Shown one piece after another: positions 25,990 through 34,030 of a stretch of DNA of 63,621 bases (its first letter is position 1; every line of letters begins with the position of its first letter). A program made the translations under genes and the position numbers. The notes beneath the pieces are model-generated. The model was not told the DNA's origin. It searched no databases and was given only the letters and a program-made list of their open reading frames with translations. Source of the DNA: Rhodobacterales bacterium (GTDB lineage: Bacteria; Pseudomonadota; Alphaproteobacteria; Rhodobacterales; Rhodobacteraceae). The stretch covers positions 1 through 63,621 of the forward strand of contig JAFLCY010000007.1 in NCBI GenBank assembly GCA_017303485.1, written 5' to 3'.

Positions 25990-26331
25990 TCAGAGGGCCG
26001 CCGTCACAATCAACTCCACCAGCATTCCCGGCTTTGCCATCCGCCCCTCGCCGCTGGAGCGGGCGGGAGCGTGTTCCATCGGGATCCAGGCGTCCCAGAC
26101 CTTGTTGACGGCATCGAAGTCGCGGATGTCATCCAGCCACATCTGCACATGCAGGATCTTCGTGCGGTCGCTGCCCGCGGTCTGCAGCAGCCGGTCGATC
26201 TTGGCCAGAACCTCCTCCATCTGCGCCCCGGCCGAGGTGCCGGGCGTGCCAACCTGCCCCGTCAGGTAGATGGTGTCATTGTGGATCACCCCATGATGGA
26301 TGCGGGTGTCAAAGTCGAAACGCGTGATCAT
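25990..26331 (-). CDS. RidA-family imine/enamine deaminase
   Basis: This 113-residue YjgF/RidA-fold protein is short for the family but has the core: DTIYLTGQVGTPGTSAGAQM, ILHVQMWLDDIRDFDAVNKV and the C-terminal LVELIVTAAL. An Arg/Glu-rich active-site region appears as ARSSGEGRMAKPGMLVE, although the canonical PARs-x-Q-V motif is altered. It probably hydrolyses imines released by the amine-oxidising flavoproteins in this cluster. Its ATG overlaps the upstream SDR stop (ATGA). Confidence 0.85.
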   Translation of the reverse strand: MITRFDFDTRIHHGVIHNDTIYLTGQVGTPGTSAGAQMEEVLAKIDRLLQTAGSDRTKILHVQMWLDDIRDFDAVNKVWDAWIPMEHAPARSSGEGRMAKPGMLVELIVTAAL

Positions 26332-27110
26332 GCCAGCTCCTTGATCGGGTTGCCGCGCAGGTATTGCGCATAGGGCGCCTGAACCAGCCATCCGGCATCG
26401 ACCGGCAGCGTGACCCCGGTGATCGCCCCGGCGCGAGGTGAACACAGAAACAGCGCCGCTTCGGCTACATCCTCGGGCTGGACGAACTTGCGTAGCGCGG
26501 TGGTGGCGACGATGGCTTCGGGGTTGCGCTCACCCGCTGCAATCCGGGCCTTCAGCCCGTCCGACAGGGTGTAGCCCGGTGCCACGGCGTTGACGCGGAT
26601 ACCCCTGGGGCCCAGCTCGCAGGCGAGGATCTCGGTCAGGGCCTTCACGGCCTGCTTGCCGGGCGTATAGGCGGGCAAGGACAGCGGCGCGAAGGATGCC
26701 AGCGAGCCGACATTCAGGATCGCACCGCCCTCGCGCATCCGGCGGCCGAAAACCTGCGCGCCGATCAGCGTGCCGCGATAGTTGATGCGCCACAGCCGTT
26801 CATCCTCATCCAGCGGCTGATCCAGCACCCGCTTGCCGCTTTGCAGGATGCCAGCGCAATTGACGAGGATGTCCGGCGCGTCGGGCATGGCGGCGGACAG
26901 GGCCTCGACGCTGGCAGGATCGGCCACGTCGACGGGAAGGAATCGAGCCTCCGGCGCGCCCGCGGCAAGGCAGTCAGCGGCCACCGCTTCGCCCCGCGCC
27001 GCGTCCCGGCCGGTGACGATCACACGCATGCCTTCGGTGGCAAAGCGCAGGGCAATGGCCTGACCGATGCCCGAGGTACCGCCGATGATCAGGGCCAGGG
27101 TGTCAGCCAC
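26328..27110 (-). CDS. SDR-family oxidoreductase
   Basis: This is a 260-residue classical SDR: LALIIGGTSGIGQAIALRFA cofactor loop, PDILVNCAGI, Ser in NVGSLASF and Tyr-x3-Lys in YTPGKQAVKALT, then GIRVNAVAPGYTLSD. The GTG at 27110 is preferred (AAAGGA about 7 bases upstream) and overlaps the stop of the shikimate-dehydrogenase-like gene by 8 bases, so the two are coupled. Substrate unknown; the family member types suggest a polyol, hydroxyacid or sugar-acid alcohol group. Confidence 0.88.
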   Translation of the reverse strand: MADTLALIIGGTSGIGQAIALRFATEGMRVIVTGRDAARGEAVAADCLAAGAPEARFLPVDVADPASVEALSAAMPDAPDILVNCAGILQSGKRVLDQPLDEDERLWRINYRGTLIGAQVFGRRMREGGAILNVGSLASFAPLSLPAYTPGKQAVKALTEILACELGPRGIRVNAVAPGYTLSDGLKARIAAGERNPEAIVATTALRKFVQPEDVAEAALFLCSPRAGAITGVTLPVDAGWLVQAPYAQYLRGNPIKELA

Positions 27111-27909
27111 GGTGTTTCCTTTCAAAGTCGAAGAAGTCGGACCAGGCCTGCATCTGGGCATCCATCATCGGTCGCCCGCCATGCGCATGGGCACCGCGTG
27201 CCTTGGCCTCGGCCATCAGCCGGGTCTCGGCGGGCTCCATGATGATGTCGTAGATCACCATGCCGGGACCTATGGCGTCGACCGGCATGGGCAGCGGGTC
27301 GGCGGGCTTCATGCCAACGGGGGTCGCGTTTACGGCGATGTCCATCCCGGCGGGATTGGCGGGTCCGGCCTTCACGCGACAGGCGGGGAAGTTCTCCTGC
27401 ACCGCCGCCACGAGGGCCGCGACACGCGGGCCATCGGTGTCAGCGATGGTCAGCTCGGCCACGCCTTCTTCGGCCAGGCAATGCGCGATGGAGGACCCTC
27501 CCCCGCCGCCACCGACAAGAAGCGCTTTCTTGCCGGCCATGACATGGCCCGCCGCCTTCATCGCCATGATGAAGCCGTATCCATCGAAATTGTCAGCTTC
27601 CCATCCGCCATCGGGCAGGCGGCGCAGAACGTTCGCCGCTCCGACGCGTGCAGCCCGGGGATGCGCCTTTATCACCTTTTCCATGACCCGGGACTTGTAG
27701 GGGATCGAGACGATGATCCCGCGCAGGTTCTGCATGGCATCAAGGCCTTCCCAGAAGGCATCGAACCGCTCGGGCAGGCAGGTGACCGGGACCATCAGGC
27801 TGTCGAATCCCCGGTCCTCGAACACCCCGTTTACCGCACCCGGGCTCTTGGCATGGCCTACCGGATGGGCCAGCATGGCGAAGACATCCGCCTTTCCTGT
27901 TCCCCGCAT
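27103..27909 (-). CDS. Shikimate/quinate dehydrogenase-family oxidoreductase
   Basis: This 268-residue protein has the AroE fold. The N-terminal substrate domain has AHPVGHAKSPGAVNGVF (the SxS substrate motif is replaced by K-S-P) and VSIPYKSRVME with the catalytic Lys of the NVTxPxK region. The Rossmann domain has LLVGGGGGGSSIAHCL. NATPVGMKP is the family NxTPxGM motif. It is not the housekeeping aroE context. It is probably specialised for a catabolic hydroxyacid. It heads the minus-strand genes leaving site B. Confidence 0.85.
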   Translation of the reverse strand: MRGTGKADVFAMLAHPVGHAKSPGAVNGVFEDRGFDSLMVPVTCLPERFDAFWEGLDAMQNLRGIIVSIPYKSRVMEKVIKAHPRAARVGAANVLRRLPDGGWEADNFDGYGFIMAMKAAGHVMAGKKALLVGGGGGGSSIAHCLAEEGVAELTIADTDGPRVAALVAAVQENFPACRVKAGPANPAGMDIAVNATPVGMKPADPLPMPVDAIGPGMVIYDIIMEPAETRLMAEAKARGAHAHGGRPMMDAQMQAWSDFFDFERKHRG

Positions 27910-27941
27910 CTGATCCCCCTTTGGACTCTTGCGTCATGCTA

Positions 27942-27959
27942 TCTTATCAGTCATCATAC
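27942..27959. promoter_or_regulatory. Operator-like site B in the oxidase/dehydrogenase divergent promoter
   Basis: CTTATCAGTCATCATACA matches site A (17481-17498) at 16 of 18 positions. It is centred in the 77-base gap between divergent genes starting at 27909 and 27987. TCAGT and ACTGA around it make an additional inverted repeat. Its right half ACAA fits the ACNA half-site of FadR-type GntR operators. Confidence 0.6.
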
Positions 27960-27986
27960 AACTGACAACTAAAATCGAGTCCCCCG

Positions 27987-29195
27987 ATGCCAGTCCCCTC
28001 TTATTTTCCGCCCAAGAAGCGATCCTATGATGTGATCATCGTCGGAGGCGCGGCGGTCGGGTCCTCCACGGCCTACTGGCTTGGGCCGTCGGGCCTGTCC
28101 GTGCTGGTGGTGGAACGCGATTCGACTTACGAATTCTCATCGACCGCGCTGTCGACCAGTGCGATCCGGCAGCAATACTCCAACCCGATCAACGTCAAGA
28201 TCAGCCAGTTCGGCGTCGAGGTGATCCGCGGCTTTGCCGAACGCATGGCGCCCTACTTTCCGGGTGAGGCCGCGCCGGACCTGGGCTTCAAGGAACACGG
28301 CTACCTCTACTGCTGCTCGCCCGACGGCGTGGACGCTGCCAAGGCTCGTGTCGAGATGCAGCGCGACTTGGGGGCCGAGACGGTGTTCCTCGATCCCGGC
28401 CCGTTGAAGGACCGCTTTCCCTGGCTGAACGTCGATGACCTGGGTGGTGGGTCCTGGGGCGCGGGGGCCGAAGGCTGGTTCGATTCGATGGGCCTTCTGA
28501 CCGGCTTCCGCCGGGCTGCGCGGGCGATGGGGGTGGAATACATCGACAACCGCGTGACCGGATTGACGCTGGCGGGCGGCAAGGTCACAGGCGTGCGGCT
28601 GGAGACCGGCGAGGAGATCGCCTGCGGAGTCCTCGTCAACGCCGCCGGACCGCGCGCGCAACAGGTCGCGGCGATGGCGGGGCTGTCGATCCCGGTCGCT
28701 CCGTTCAAGCGCTACAGCTTCGTCTTCGCCAGCGCCAACCCGATTCCGGGGCGGATGCCCAACGTCATCGACCTGTCCGGCACTTTCGTCCGCCCGGAAG
28801 GTCCGCTGTTCCTGACCGGCAACACGCCCGGCGACGACGGCCCGGCGGATTACGAGGATTTCAGCCCCCGCGACGAGGAGTTCGAAGAGTCGATCTGGCC
28901 GGCGCTCTACCACCGCATCCCTGATTTCGACGCGCTGAAGGTGGTGAACCGCTGGACCGGGCACTATGAGATGAACACGCTCGACCACAACGGCATCGTG
29001 GGTTTTCACCCCGAGGTGTCGAACTTCATGTTCGCCAACGGGTTCTCGGGTCACGGGTTGCAGCAATCCCCGGCCACGGGCCGCGGCGTGTCAGAGCTGA
29101 TCCTGCACGGTGAATTCCGGACGCTTGACCTTTCGCCTTTCGCCTATGACCGGATCCCGGCCGGGAAGCCCTTCCTTGAGGAAGCGGTGATCTAG
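27987..29195 (+). CDS. FAD-dependent amine/amino-acid oxidoreductase (DAO family)
   Basis: This 402-residue flavoprotein has a dinucleotide fold at SYDVIIVGGAAVGSSTAYWL (residues ~13-32) followed by VVERDSTYEFSSTALSTSAI. A second FAD contact region lies near the C-terminus (NFMFANGFSGHGLQQSPATG). The family includes sarcosine, dimethylglycine and D-amino acid oxidases/dehydrogenases and FOXRED1. No signal peptide is visible. A paralogue of identical length is encoded convergently right after it, sharing the stop tetranucleotide. Confidence 0.9.
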   Translation: MPVPSYFPPKKRSYDVIIVGGAAVGSSTAYWLGPSGLSVLVVERDSTYEFSSTALSTSAIRQQYSNPINVKISQFGVEVIRGFAERMAPYFPGEAAPDLGFKEHGYLYCCSPDGVDAAKARVEMQRDLGAETVFLDPGPLKDRFPWLNVDDLGGGSWGAGAEGWFDSMGLLTGFRRAARAMGVEYIDNRVTGLTLAGGKVTGVRLETGEEIACGVLVNAAGPRAQQVAAMAGLSIPVAPFKRYSFVFASANPIPGRMPNVIDLSGTFVRPEGPLFLTGNTPGDDGPADYEDFSPRDEEFEESIWPALYHRIPDFDALKVVNRWTGHYEMNTLDHNGIVGFHPEVSNFMFANGFSGHGLQQSPATGRGVSELILHGEFRTLDLSPFAYDRIPAGKPFLEEAVI

Positions 29196-30400
29196 ATCAC
29201 GGCCTTTTCCAGGAAGGGCCGCCCTTCGACCACCCGTTCGTAGCCCACTTCGGACAGGTCCAGCGTGCGGAATGCGCCATAGGTGATCAGCTCGGACACC
29301 GCCCGCCCGGCTGCGGGCCCCTGTTGCAGACCGTGGCCGGAATAGCCGTTGGCGAAGACGAAGTTGCGCACCTCGGGGTGCAGGCCAACGATCAGGTTGT
29401 GGTCAAGGGTGTTGAAATCGTAGTGCCCGGCCCACTGGTTGACCACCTTGATCGCCTCGAACCCCGGCGAACGCTGGGCCAGCGCGGGCCAGATCTGCGC
29501 CTCGAACTCTTCCCAGCGGGGCTCGAAATCGTCCCAGTCCACGGCCGGGTCTTCCTCGGGCGGCGCGCCGGACAGGAAGAAGCGGCCTTCGGGGCGGCAG
29601 AACACGCCCGATGGGTCGATCATCAGCGGCAGGCGGCCCTTGTTTACGGTGGCGCTGCCTTCGGGCGATCGGGCGCAGTCGAAGACGAAGAGCGTGCGCT
29701 TCCGCGGTTCCACCGGCACGTCCAGCCCGGCCATCCGCGCCGTCAGCGCCGCGCGGGGGCCAGAGGCGTTGACCACATGGCCCGCGGCGATGGTCGCGCC
29801 GGATTTCAGCGTGATGCCGGTGACACGGTTGCCCTCGCGCGCGATGGCCACCACCTCGTCGGTGACATAGTCCGCGCCCAAAGCCCGCGCCTTGGCCTTG
29901 AAGCCGTTCATCAGCCCGGTGTTGGAGAACCAGCCCTCGCCGGATTGGCCATAGCTGGCCAGCGCGATGTCATCGACGTTGAGATGCGGGAAGGCCCGCG
30001 CCAGGTCTTCCTGCCCCCACAGCACCACATCCGCCCCGCAGGCCCGCTGGACCGCGTGGTTCTCGCGCAGGATGCCGACCTGCTCATCGGTGGTGGCCAG
30101 GAACAGATAGCCACCCTGATGGAAGTTCAGGTCGGGCGCGGCCTCACCAGCGACTTGCATGGTTTGTGCAAATTCCTGGATGAAGGCGCTGCCGAACTGG
30201 CTGATCTTCACGTTGACAGGGTTCGAAAACTGCACCCTGATCGCCGAGGACGACAGCGAGGTCGAGGCGAAGCGGTAGGTCGGGTCACGTTCGACCACCA
30301 GCACGGAGCCGCCGAAATCCGGGTTGGCCATCAGGAAATAGGCGACTGCCGAGCCGATGACGGCCCCGCCGACGATCACCACGTCATAGGACGGTTTCAT
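29192..30400 (-). CDS. FAD-dependent amine/amino-acid oxidoreductase (DAO family), paralogue
   Basis: This 402-residue paralogue of the preceding gene has SYDVVIVGGAVIGSAVAYFL, VVERDPTYRFASTSLSSSAI and C-terminal FVFANGYSGHGLQQGPAAG. The two share layout and many motifs (for instance SNPVNVKISQFG against SNPINVKISQFG). It is the last gene of the long minus-strand operon. Its start overlaps the uronate-dehydrogenase-like stop (ATGA), and its stop overlaps that of the convergent paralogue at CTAG. Likely oxidises an N-substituted or D-amino acid. Confidence 0.9.
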   Translation of the reverse strand: MKPSYDVVIVGGAVIGSAVAYFLMANPDFGGSVLVVERDPTYRFASTSLSSSAIRVQFSNPVNVKISQFGSAFIQEFAQTMQVAGEAAPDLNFHQGGYLFLATTDEQVGILRENHAVQRACGADVVLWGQEDLARAFPHLNVDDIALASYGQSGEGWFSNTGLMNGFKAKARALGADYVTDEVVAIAREGNRVTGITLKSGATIAAGHVVNASGPRAALTARMAGLDVPVEPRKRTLFVFDCARSPEGSATVNKGRLPLMIDPSGVFCRPEGRFFLSGAPPEEDPAVDWDDFEPRWEEFEAQIWPALAQRSPGFEAIKVVNQWAGHYDFNTLDHNLIVGLHPEVRNFVFANGYSGHGLQQGPAAGRAVSELITYGAFRTLDLSEVGYERVVEGRPFLEKAVI

Positions 30401-31215
30401 TTCGCCGGCTCGTCATCCGGATGACCGAGTTCCACAAAGAAGCCGCCCAGATGCAGGACCGCAGGCGCCTTCGGGTCGGGGGTCGGGAACTTCGCCTCCA
30501 CCGCGGCGCGGTAGGGTTCGGTGTTGTCCTGTGGGTGATAGCCCAGATGCCCGGCCAGCCGATTGTCCACCGGCTGCACCGCGTTGTCCGAGATGCCGAA
30601 GGACACCGTGAACCCCACGCGTGGGGCGGTCAGGGCGGCGACGGTCAGACGGTTGCAGTCCTCGAACGACAGCCAGGACCACAGATGCCGCCGGTCCGCC
30701 GGTTCCGGGAAGGACGAGAAGATGCGCAAGGCCACGCTTTCGATGCCGAACTTGTCCCAGTAAAGGCGGCCGAGGTCTTCGACGAAGCACTTCGACAGCC
30801 CGTAAAGCCCGTCGGGCCGGTGCGGCGCGTTGGTGTCGATGTGGTCTTCCAGCTTGTGATAGCCGATCGCATGGACCGAGCTGGCATAGACGACCCGCTT
30901 CACCCCGTGTTTCCGGGCACCTTCGTAGATGTGGTAGCTGCCGCGTATATTGCTGTCGAGGATGTCAGCCCAGGACTTCTCCAGCGGCGCGCCGCCGTAA
31001 TGGACGATGGCATCGACGCCCTCGCAGGCGGCGATGACCGCGTCCATGTCGGCCAGATCGAAGGCCACCGACTCTTCGTTCGGGGCAAGGTCGGCAATGC
31101 CGTTGCGGCTGGCAAGGCGCAGACGGCGGCACAGGGGGGCCAGCGCCCGGCGCAGTTCGGTGCCAAGTCGGCCGGCCGCGCCGGTCAGGAGGATCGTGTC
31201 GTAGCGCGGGGTCAT
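30397..31215 (-). CDS. NAD-dependent epimerase-family protein, uronate dehydrogenase-like
   Basis: This is a 272-residue extended-SDR protein: LLTGAAGRLGTELRRALAPL cofactor loop, DAIVHYGGAPLEKSW, Ser/His in VVYASSVHAIGYH and the Tyr-x3-Lys pair in PDGLYGLSKCFVEDLGRLYW. The pattern and length (PNEESVAFDLADMDAV; RPDGLYGLSK) closely follow bacterial uronate dehydrogenase, which oxidises D-glucuronate or galacturonate to the aldaro-lactone. Within an amino-acid-oriented operon it may act on an amino or keto sugar acid instead. Both ends are coupled by ATGA overlaps. Confidence 0.82.
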   Translation of the reverse strand: MTPRYDTILLTGAAGRLGTELRRALAPLCRRLRLASRNGIADLAPNEESVAFDLADMDAVIAACEGVDAIVHYGGAPLEKSWADILDSNIRGSYHIYEGARKHGVKRVVYASSVHAIGYHKLEDHIDTNAPHRPDGLYGLSKCFVEDLGRLYWDKFGIESVALRIFSSFPEPADRRHLWSWLSFEDCNRLTVAALTAPRVGFTVSFGISDNAVQPVDNRLAGHLGYHPQDNTEPYRAAVEAKFPTPDPKAPAVLHLGGFFVELGHPDDEPAK

Positions 31216-32423
31216 GGACGGTCCTTCAGGGCGGCGACGGCGCGGGTGATGCGGGCGATGGCCTCGGTCAGGACGGCGTCGGAGGTGGCGGTGGAGATGC
31301 GGAAGAAGGGCGAGACGCCATAGGCCGCACCGGGAACCGAGCCGACATGGGCGTGGTTCAGCAGGTAGTCGGAGACGTCGGCGTCGTTGCCAAGGGTCTT
31401 GCCCTCGGGTGTCACCTTCCCGATCAGGCCGTCGCAGCCGATATAGGCGTAGAAGGCCCCTTCCGGCGGCGGCAGGGTCAGGCCTGGAATCTTCGCGATG
31501 CCCGCAACCACCAGATCGCGCCGCCGCTCGAAGGCTTCCCGGAAGCGCGGGATGCAGTCCTGCGGGCCGGTCAGGGCGGCCAAGGCCGCCGCCTGCATCG
31601 GGGCGGCGACCGAAGTGACCGACTGGCTTTGCACCGTGGTCATCGCCTTCACCAGGGGCGCAGGACCCGCCGCATAGCCAACGCGCCAGCCGGTCATCGC
31701 ATAGGCCTTGGCCACCCCGTTCACGATCAGCGTCCGGTCGCGCAAGTCAGGGCAGGCCTTGCCGAAGGACACGAAGGCGCGGCCGTCGAACAGGATATGT
31801 TCATAAATTTCGTCCGACAGGATCAGCACCTGCGGATGCCGGGCCAGCACGGCGCCAAGCGCCTTCAGGTCGGCTTCGGAATAGACCGCACCCGAAGGAT
31901 TGCCGGGCGTGTTCAGGAACAGCCATTTCGTGCGCGGCGTGATCGCCGCCTCCAGCACCTCGGGCGTCAGGCGGAACCCGGTGTCCGCGCCGCAGACCGG
32001 CATCACCGGAACGCCGCCCAGAAGCTTGACCATCTCGGGGTAGCTGACGAAATAGGGGGCGGGCAGGATCGCCTCGTCGCCATCGTTCAGCGTGGCCATC
32101 AGCGCGTTGAAGATGATCTGCTTGGCGCCATTGGCAACCACGATCTCGTCCGCGGTGTAGTCCAGCCCGTTCTCGCGGCGGAACTTCTCGGCCACGGCGG
32201 CGCGCAGGGCCGGGGTGCCCGCCGACGCGGTATAGAGCGTCTCGCCGGCCAGCGCGGCCTTGTGTGCGGCTTCTGCGATATGCGGCGGGGTGGGGAAATC
32301 GGGCTCGCCCAGACCAAGGTCGAACACGTCAAGGCCCTTGGCCCGCAAGGCCTTGGCCGCCATCGAGGCCGCCATGGAGGCCGAGGGTTTCACGGCGGCA
32401 AGTCGGGATGCGAGATAGCTCAT
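31212..32423 (-). CDS. Class I/II aminotransferase, aspartate aminotransferase-like
   Basis: This 403-residue PLP enzyme of fold type I has ANGAKQIIFNALMATL (phosphate-binding region), FLNTPGNPSGAVYS (Asn and Pro contacts), ILSDEIYEHILFDG, the Schiff-base Lys in NGVAKAYAMTGWRVGY (~residue 239) and the terminal carboxylate-binding Arg in FRISTATSDAV. It is of the Ibeta aspartate/prephenate aminotransferase type. Housed in a catabolic operon, it probably transfers the amino group of an intermediate to a keto acid. Confidence 0.9.
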   Translation of the reverse strand: MSYLASRLAAVKPSASMAASMAAKALRAKGLDVFDLGLGEPDFPTPPHIAEAAHKAALAGETLYTASAGTPALRAAVAEKFRRENGLDYTADEIVVANGAKQIIFNALMATLNDGDEAILPAPYFVSYPEMVKLLGGVPVMPVCGADTGFRLTPEVLEAAITPRTKWLFLNTPGNPSGAVYSEADLKALGAVLARHPQVLILSDEIYEHILFDGRAFVSFGKACPDLRDRTLIVNGVAKAYAMTGWRVGYAAGPAPLVKAMTTVQSQSVTSVAAPMQAAALAALTGPQDCIPRFREAFERRRDLVVAGIAKIPGLTLPPPEGAFYAYIGCDGLIGKVTPEGKTLGNDADVSDYLLNHAHVGSVPGAAYGVSPFFRISTATSDAVLTEAIARITRAVAALKDRP

Positions 32424-34030
32424 TTCGTCACATAGCCTTTCGATAGGTCATCGGCCCGCGCTTCCGGGCTGCGGTTCTGCGGATTGCCATATCCGCCGCC
32501 GCCCGGCAGGTGAAGGACCAGTCGCCGGCCCTCGGGAACCTGCTGCCAGCCTTTCGGCCTCAGCTTGGTGCCGTCATCCAGTTTGGCGACGCCCGTCGCC
32601 CCCGGCTGCCCCCCGTCGCGCCCGCGCGGGGCGGGGCCGATCCGGTCGAACATCGCCGAGAAGTCCATCATGTGTCCCGTCGCGGGTTCGATTTCGATGA
32701 TCTGGCCCAGCCCCCCGCGATACTGGCCATCGCCGCCGCTGTCGGGCCGCAACTCCTTGCGCCAGATCACCACCGGGCCGGTATGTTCGGTCGCCTCGAT
32801 CGGCATTGTCATCACGCCCGAAGGGAAGGCGGTCGCGTTCAGCCCGTCCGCCTCGGGCCGCGCGCCCATGCCGCCCGAGTTGAACATCAGGATCTCGGCC
32901 CGCTGCCCGTCGGGGGTGGTGGGCTTCACCGACATGTGGATGTTCCACAAGGCCCCTGCCCCTTCCGCCAGAATCTTCCCCGGCAGGGCCTGCGCCAGTG
33001 CGCCCAGCACAAGGTCCGGCACCATATGGCCGAAGACATGGCGCAGGCTGACCGGCGCCGGGAACGGCGCGTTCAGGATGTTTTCGGGCGACGACACCGT
33101 GAAGGGTTCCAGCGAGGCCCAGTTGTTCGGAATGTCCGGAGCCACCACGCATTTCATCGCATAGCAGGCATAGGCCTTGGTGTAGATGATCGGCACGTTG
33201 ATGCCCCAGCGGCTGACCCCGTCGGTGCCGGTCAGGTCGACATTGACGGTGCCGTCGCGGGTTTCGACGGTGGCTTGCAGCTTCACCGGCTCGTCGTAGC
33301 CGTCCGTGACCATGGTGTTGACCCAGGCCCCGCGCGGCAGGGCCGCGATCCGCTCCAGCGTGGCGGCCTTGGTGCGGGCGAAGATGAACTCGCCCAGCGC
33401 ATCCAGGTTCGGCAGCCCGATCTCCTCCATCATGGCGATCAGGCGGGTGTGGCCCACGTCGTTGCAGGCCGCGAGCGAGTAGAAGTCGCCCACCACCTGG
33501 TTCGCCTCGCGCACATTGGCGCGCAGGATGCGGACGAGGTCGGCATTGACGACGCCGCGCTCGGCGAATTTCATGATCGGGATCTGGATGCCTTCCTCGT
33601 AGACCGACTTGCCGTCAGCCCCGAAGCCCCTGCCCCCCACATCCACCACATGTGCGGTGCAGGCGAAGAAGCCGACCAGCGTGTCGCCTTTGAAGCTGGG
33701 CGAGACCATGGTGATGTCGTGCAGGTGGCCGGTGCCCTTCCAGGGGTCGTTGGTCACATAGGTATCGCCGGGGAACATGTTCTGCCGGCCGATCTCGTCG
33801 ATGAAATGCAGGACGGCCTCGGCCATCGTGTTCACATGGCCCGGCGTGCCGGTCACCGCCTGCGCCAGCATCCGGCCCTGCGGGTCGAAGACACCGGCCG
33901 AAAGGTCGCCCGCCTCGCGGACGCTGGTAGAAAAGGCGGTGCGCAGAAGCGTCATCGCCTGTTCTTCCACGACCGAGATCAGGCGGTTCCACATCACCTG
34001 CATGCGGATTTCAAAGGTTGCGTCGGTCAT
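32420..34030 (-). CDS. hyuB: Hydantoinase B / oxoprolinase subunit B family
   Basis: This 536-residue HyuB-type subunit starts MTDATFEIRMQVMWNRLISV. GDLSAGVFDPQGRMLAQAVTG and TPGHVNTMAEAVL are family hallmarks, as is the metal-site-like FFACTAHVVDVGGRGFGADG. With HyuA it makes ATP-dependent enzymes that open 5-membered cyclic amides (5-oxoproline, N-methylhydantoin) or carboxylate ketones (acetone/acetophenone carboxylases). ATGA overlaps couple it to hyuA and to the aminotransferase. The substrate cannot be read from sequence. Confidence 0.9.
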   Translation of the reverse strand: MTDATFEIRMQVMWNRLISVVEEQAMTLLRTAFSTSVREAGDLSAGVFDPQGRMLAQAVTGTPGHVNTMAEAVLHFIDEIGRQNMFPGDTYVTNDPWKGTGHLHDITMVSPSFKGDTLVGFFACTAHVVDVGGRGFGADGKSVYEEGIQIPIMKFAERGVVNADLVRILRANVREANQVVGDFYSLAACNDVGHTRLIAMMEEIGLPNLDALGEFIFARTKAATLERIAALPRGAWVNTMVTDGYDEPVKLQATVETRDGTVNVDLTGTDGVSRWGINVPIIYTKAYACYAMKCVVAPDIPNNWASLEPFTVSSPENILNAPFPAPVSLRHVFGHMVPDLVLGALAQALPGKILAEGAGALWNIHMSVKPTTPDGQRAEILMFNSGGMGARPEADGLNATAFPSGVMTMPIEATEHTGPVVIWRKELRPDSGGDGQYRGGLGQIIEIEPATGHMMDFSAMFDRIGPAPRGRDGGQPGATGVAKLDDGTKLRPKGWQQVPEGRRLVLHLPGGGGYGNPQNRSPEARADDLSKGYVTK

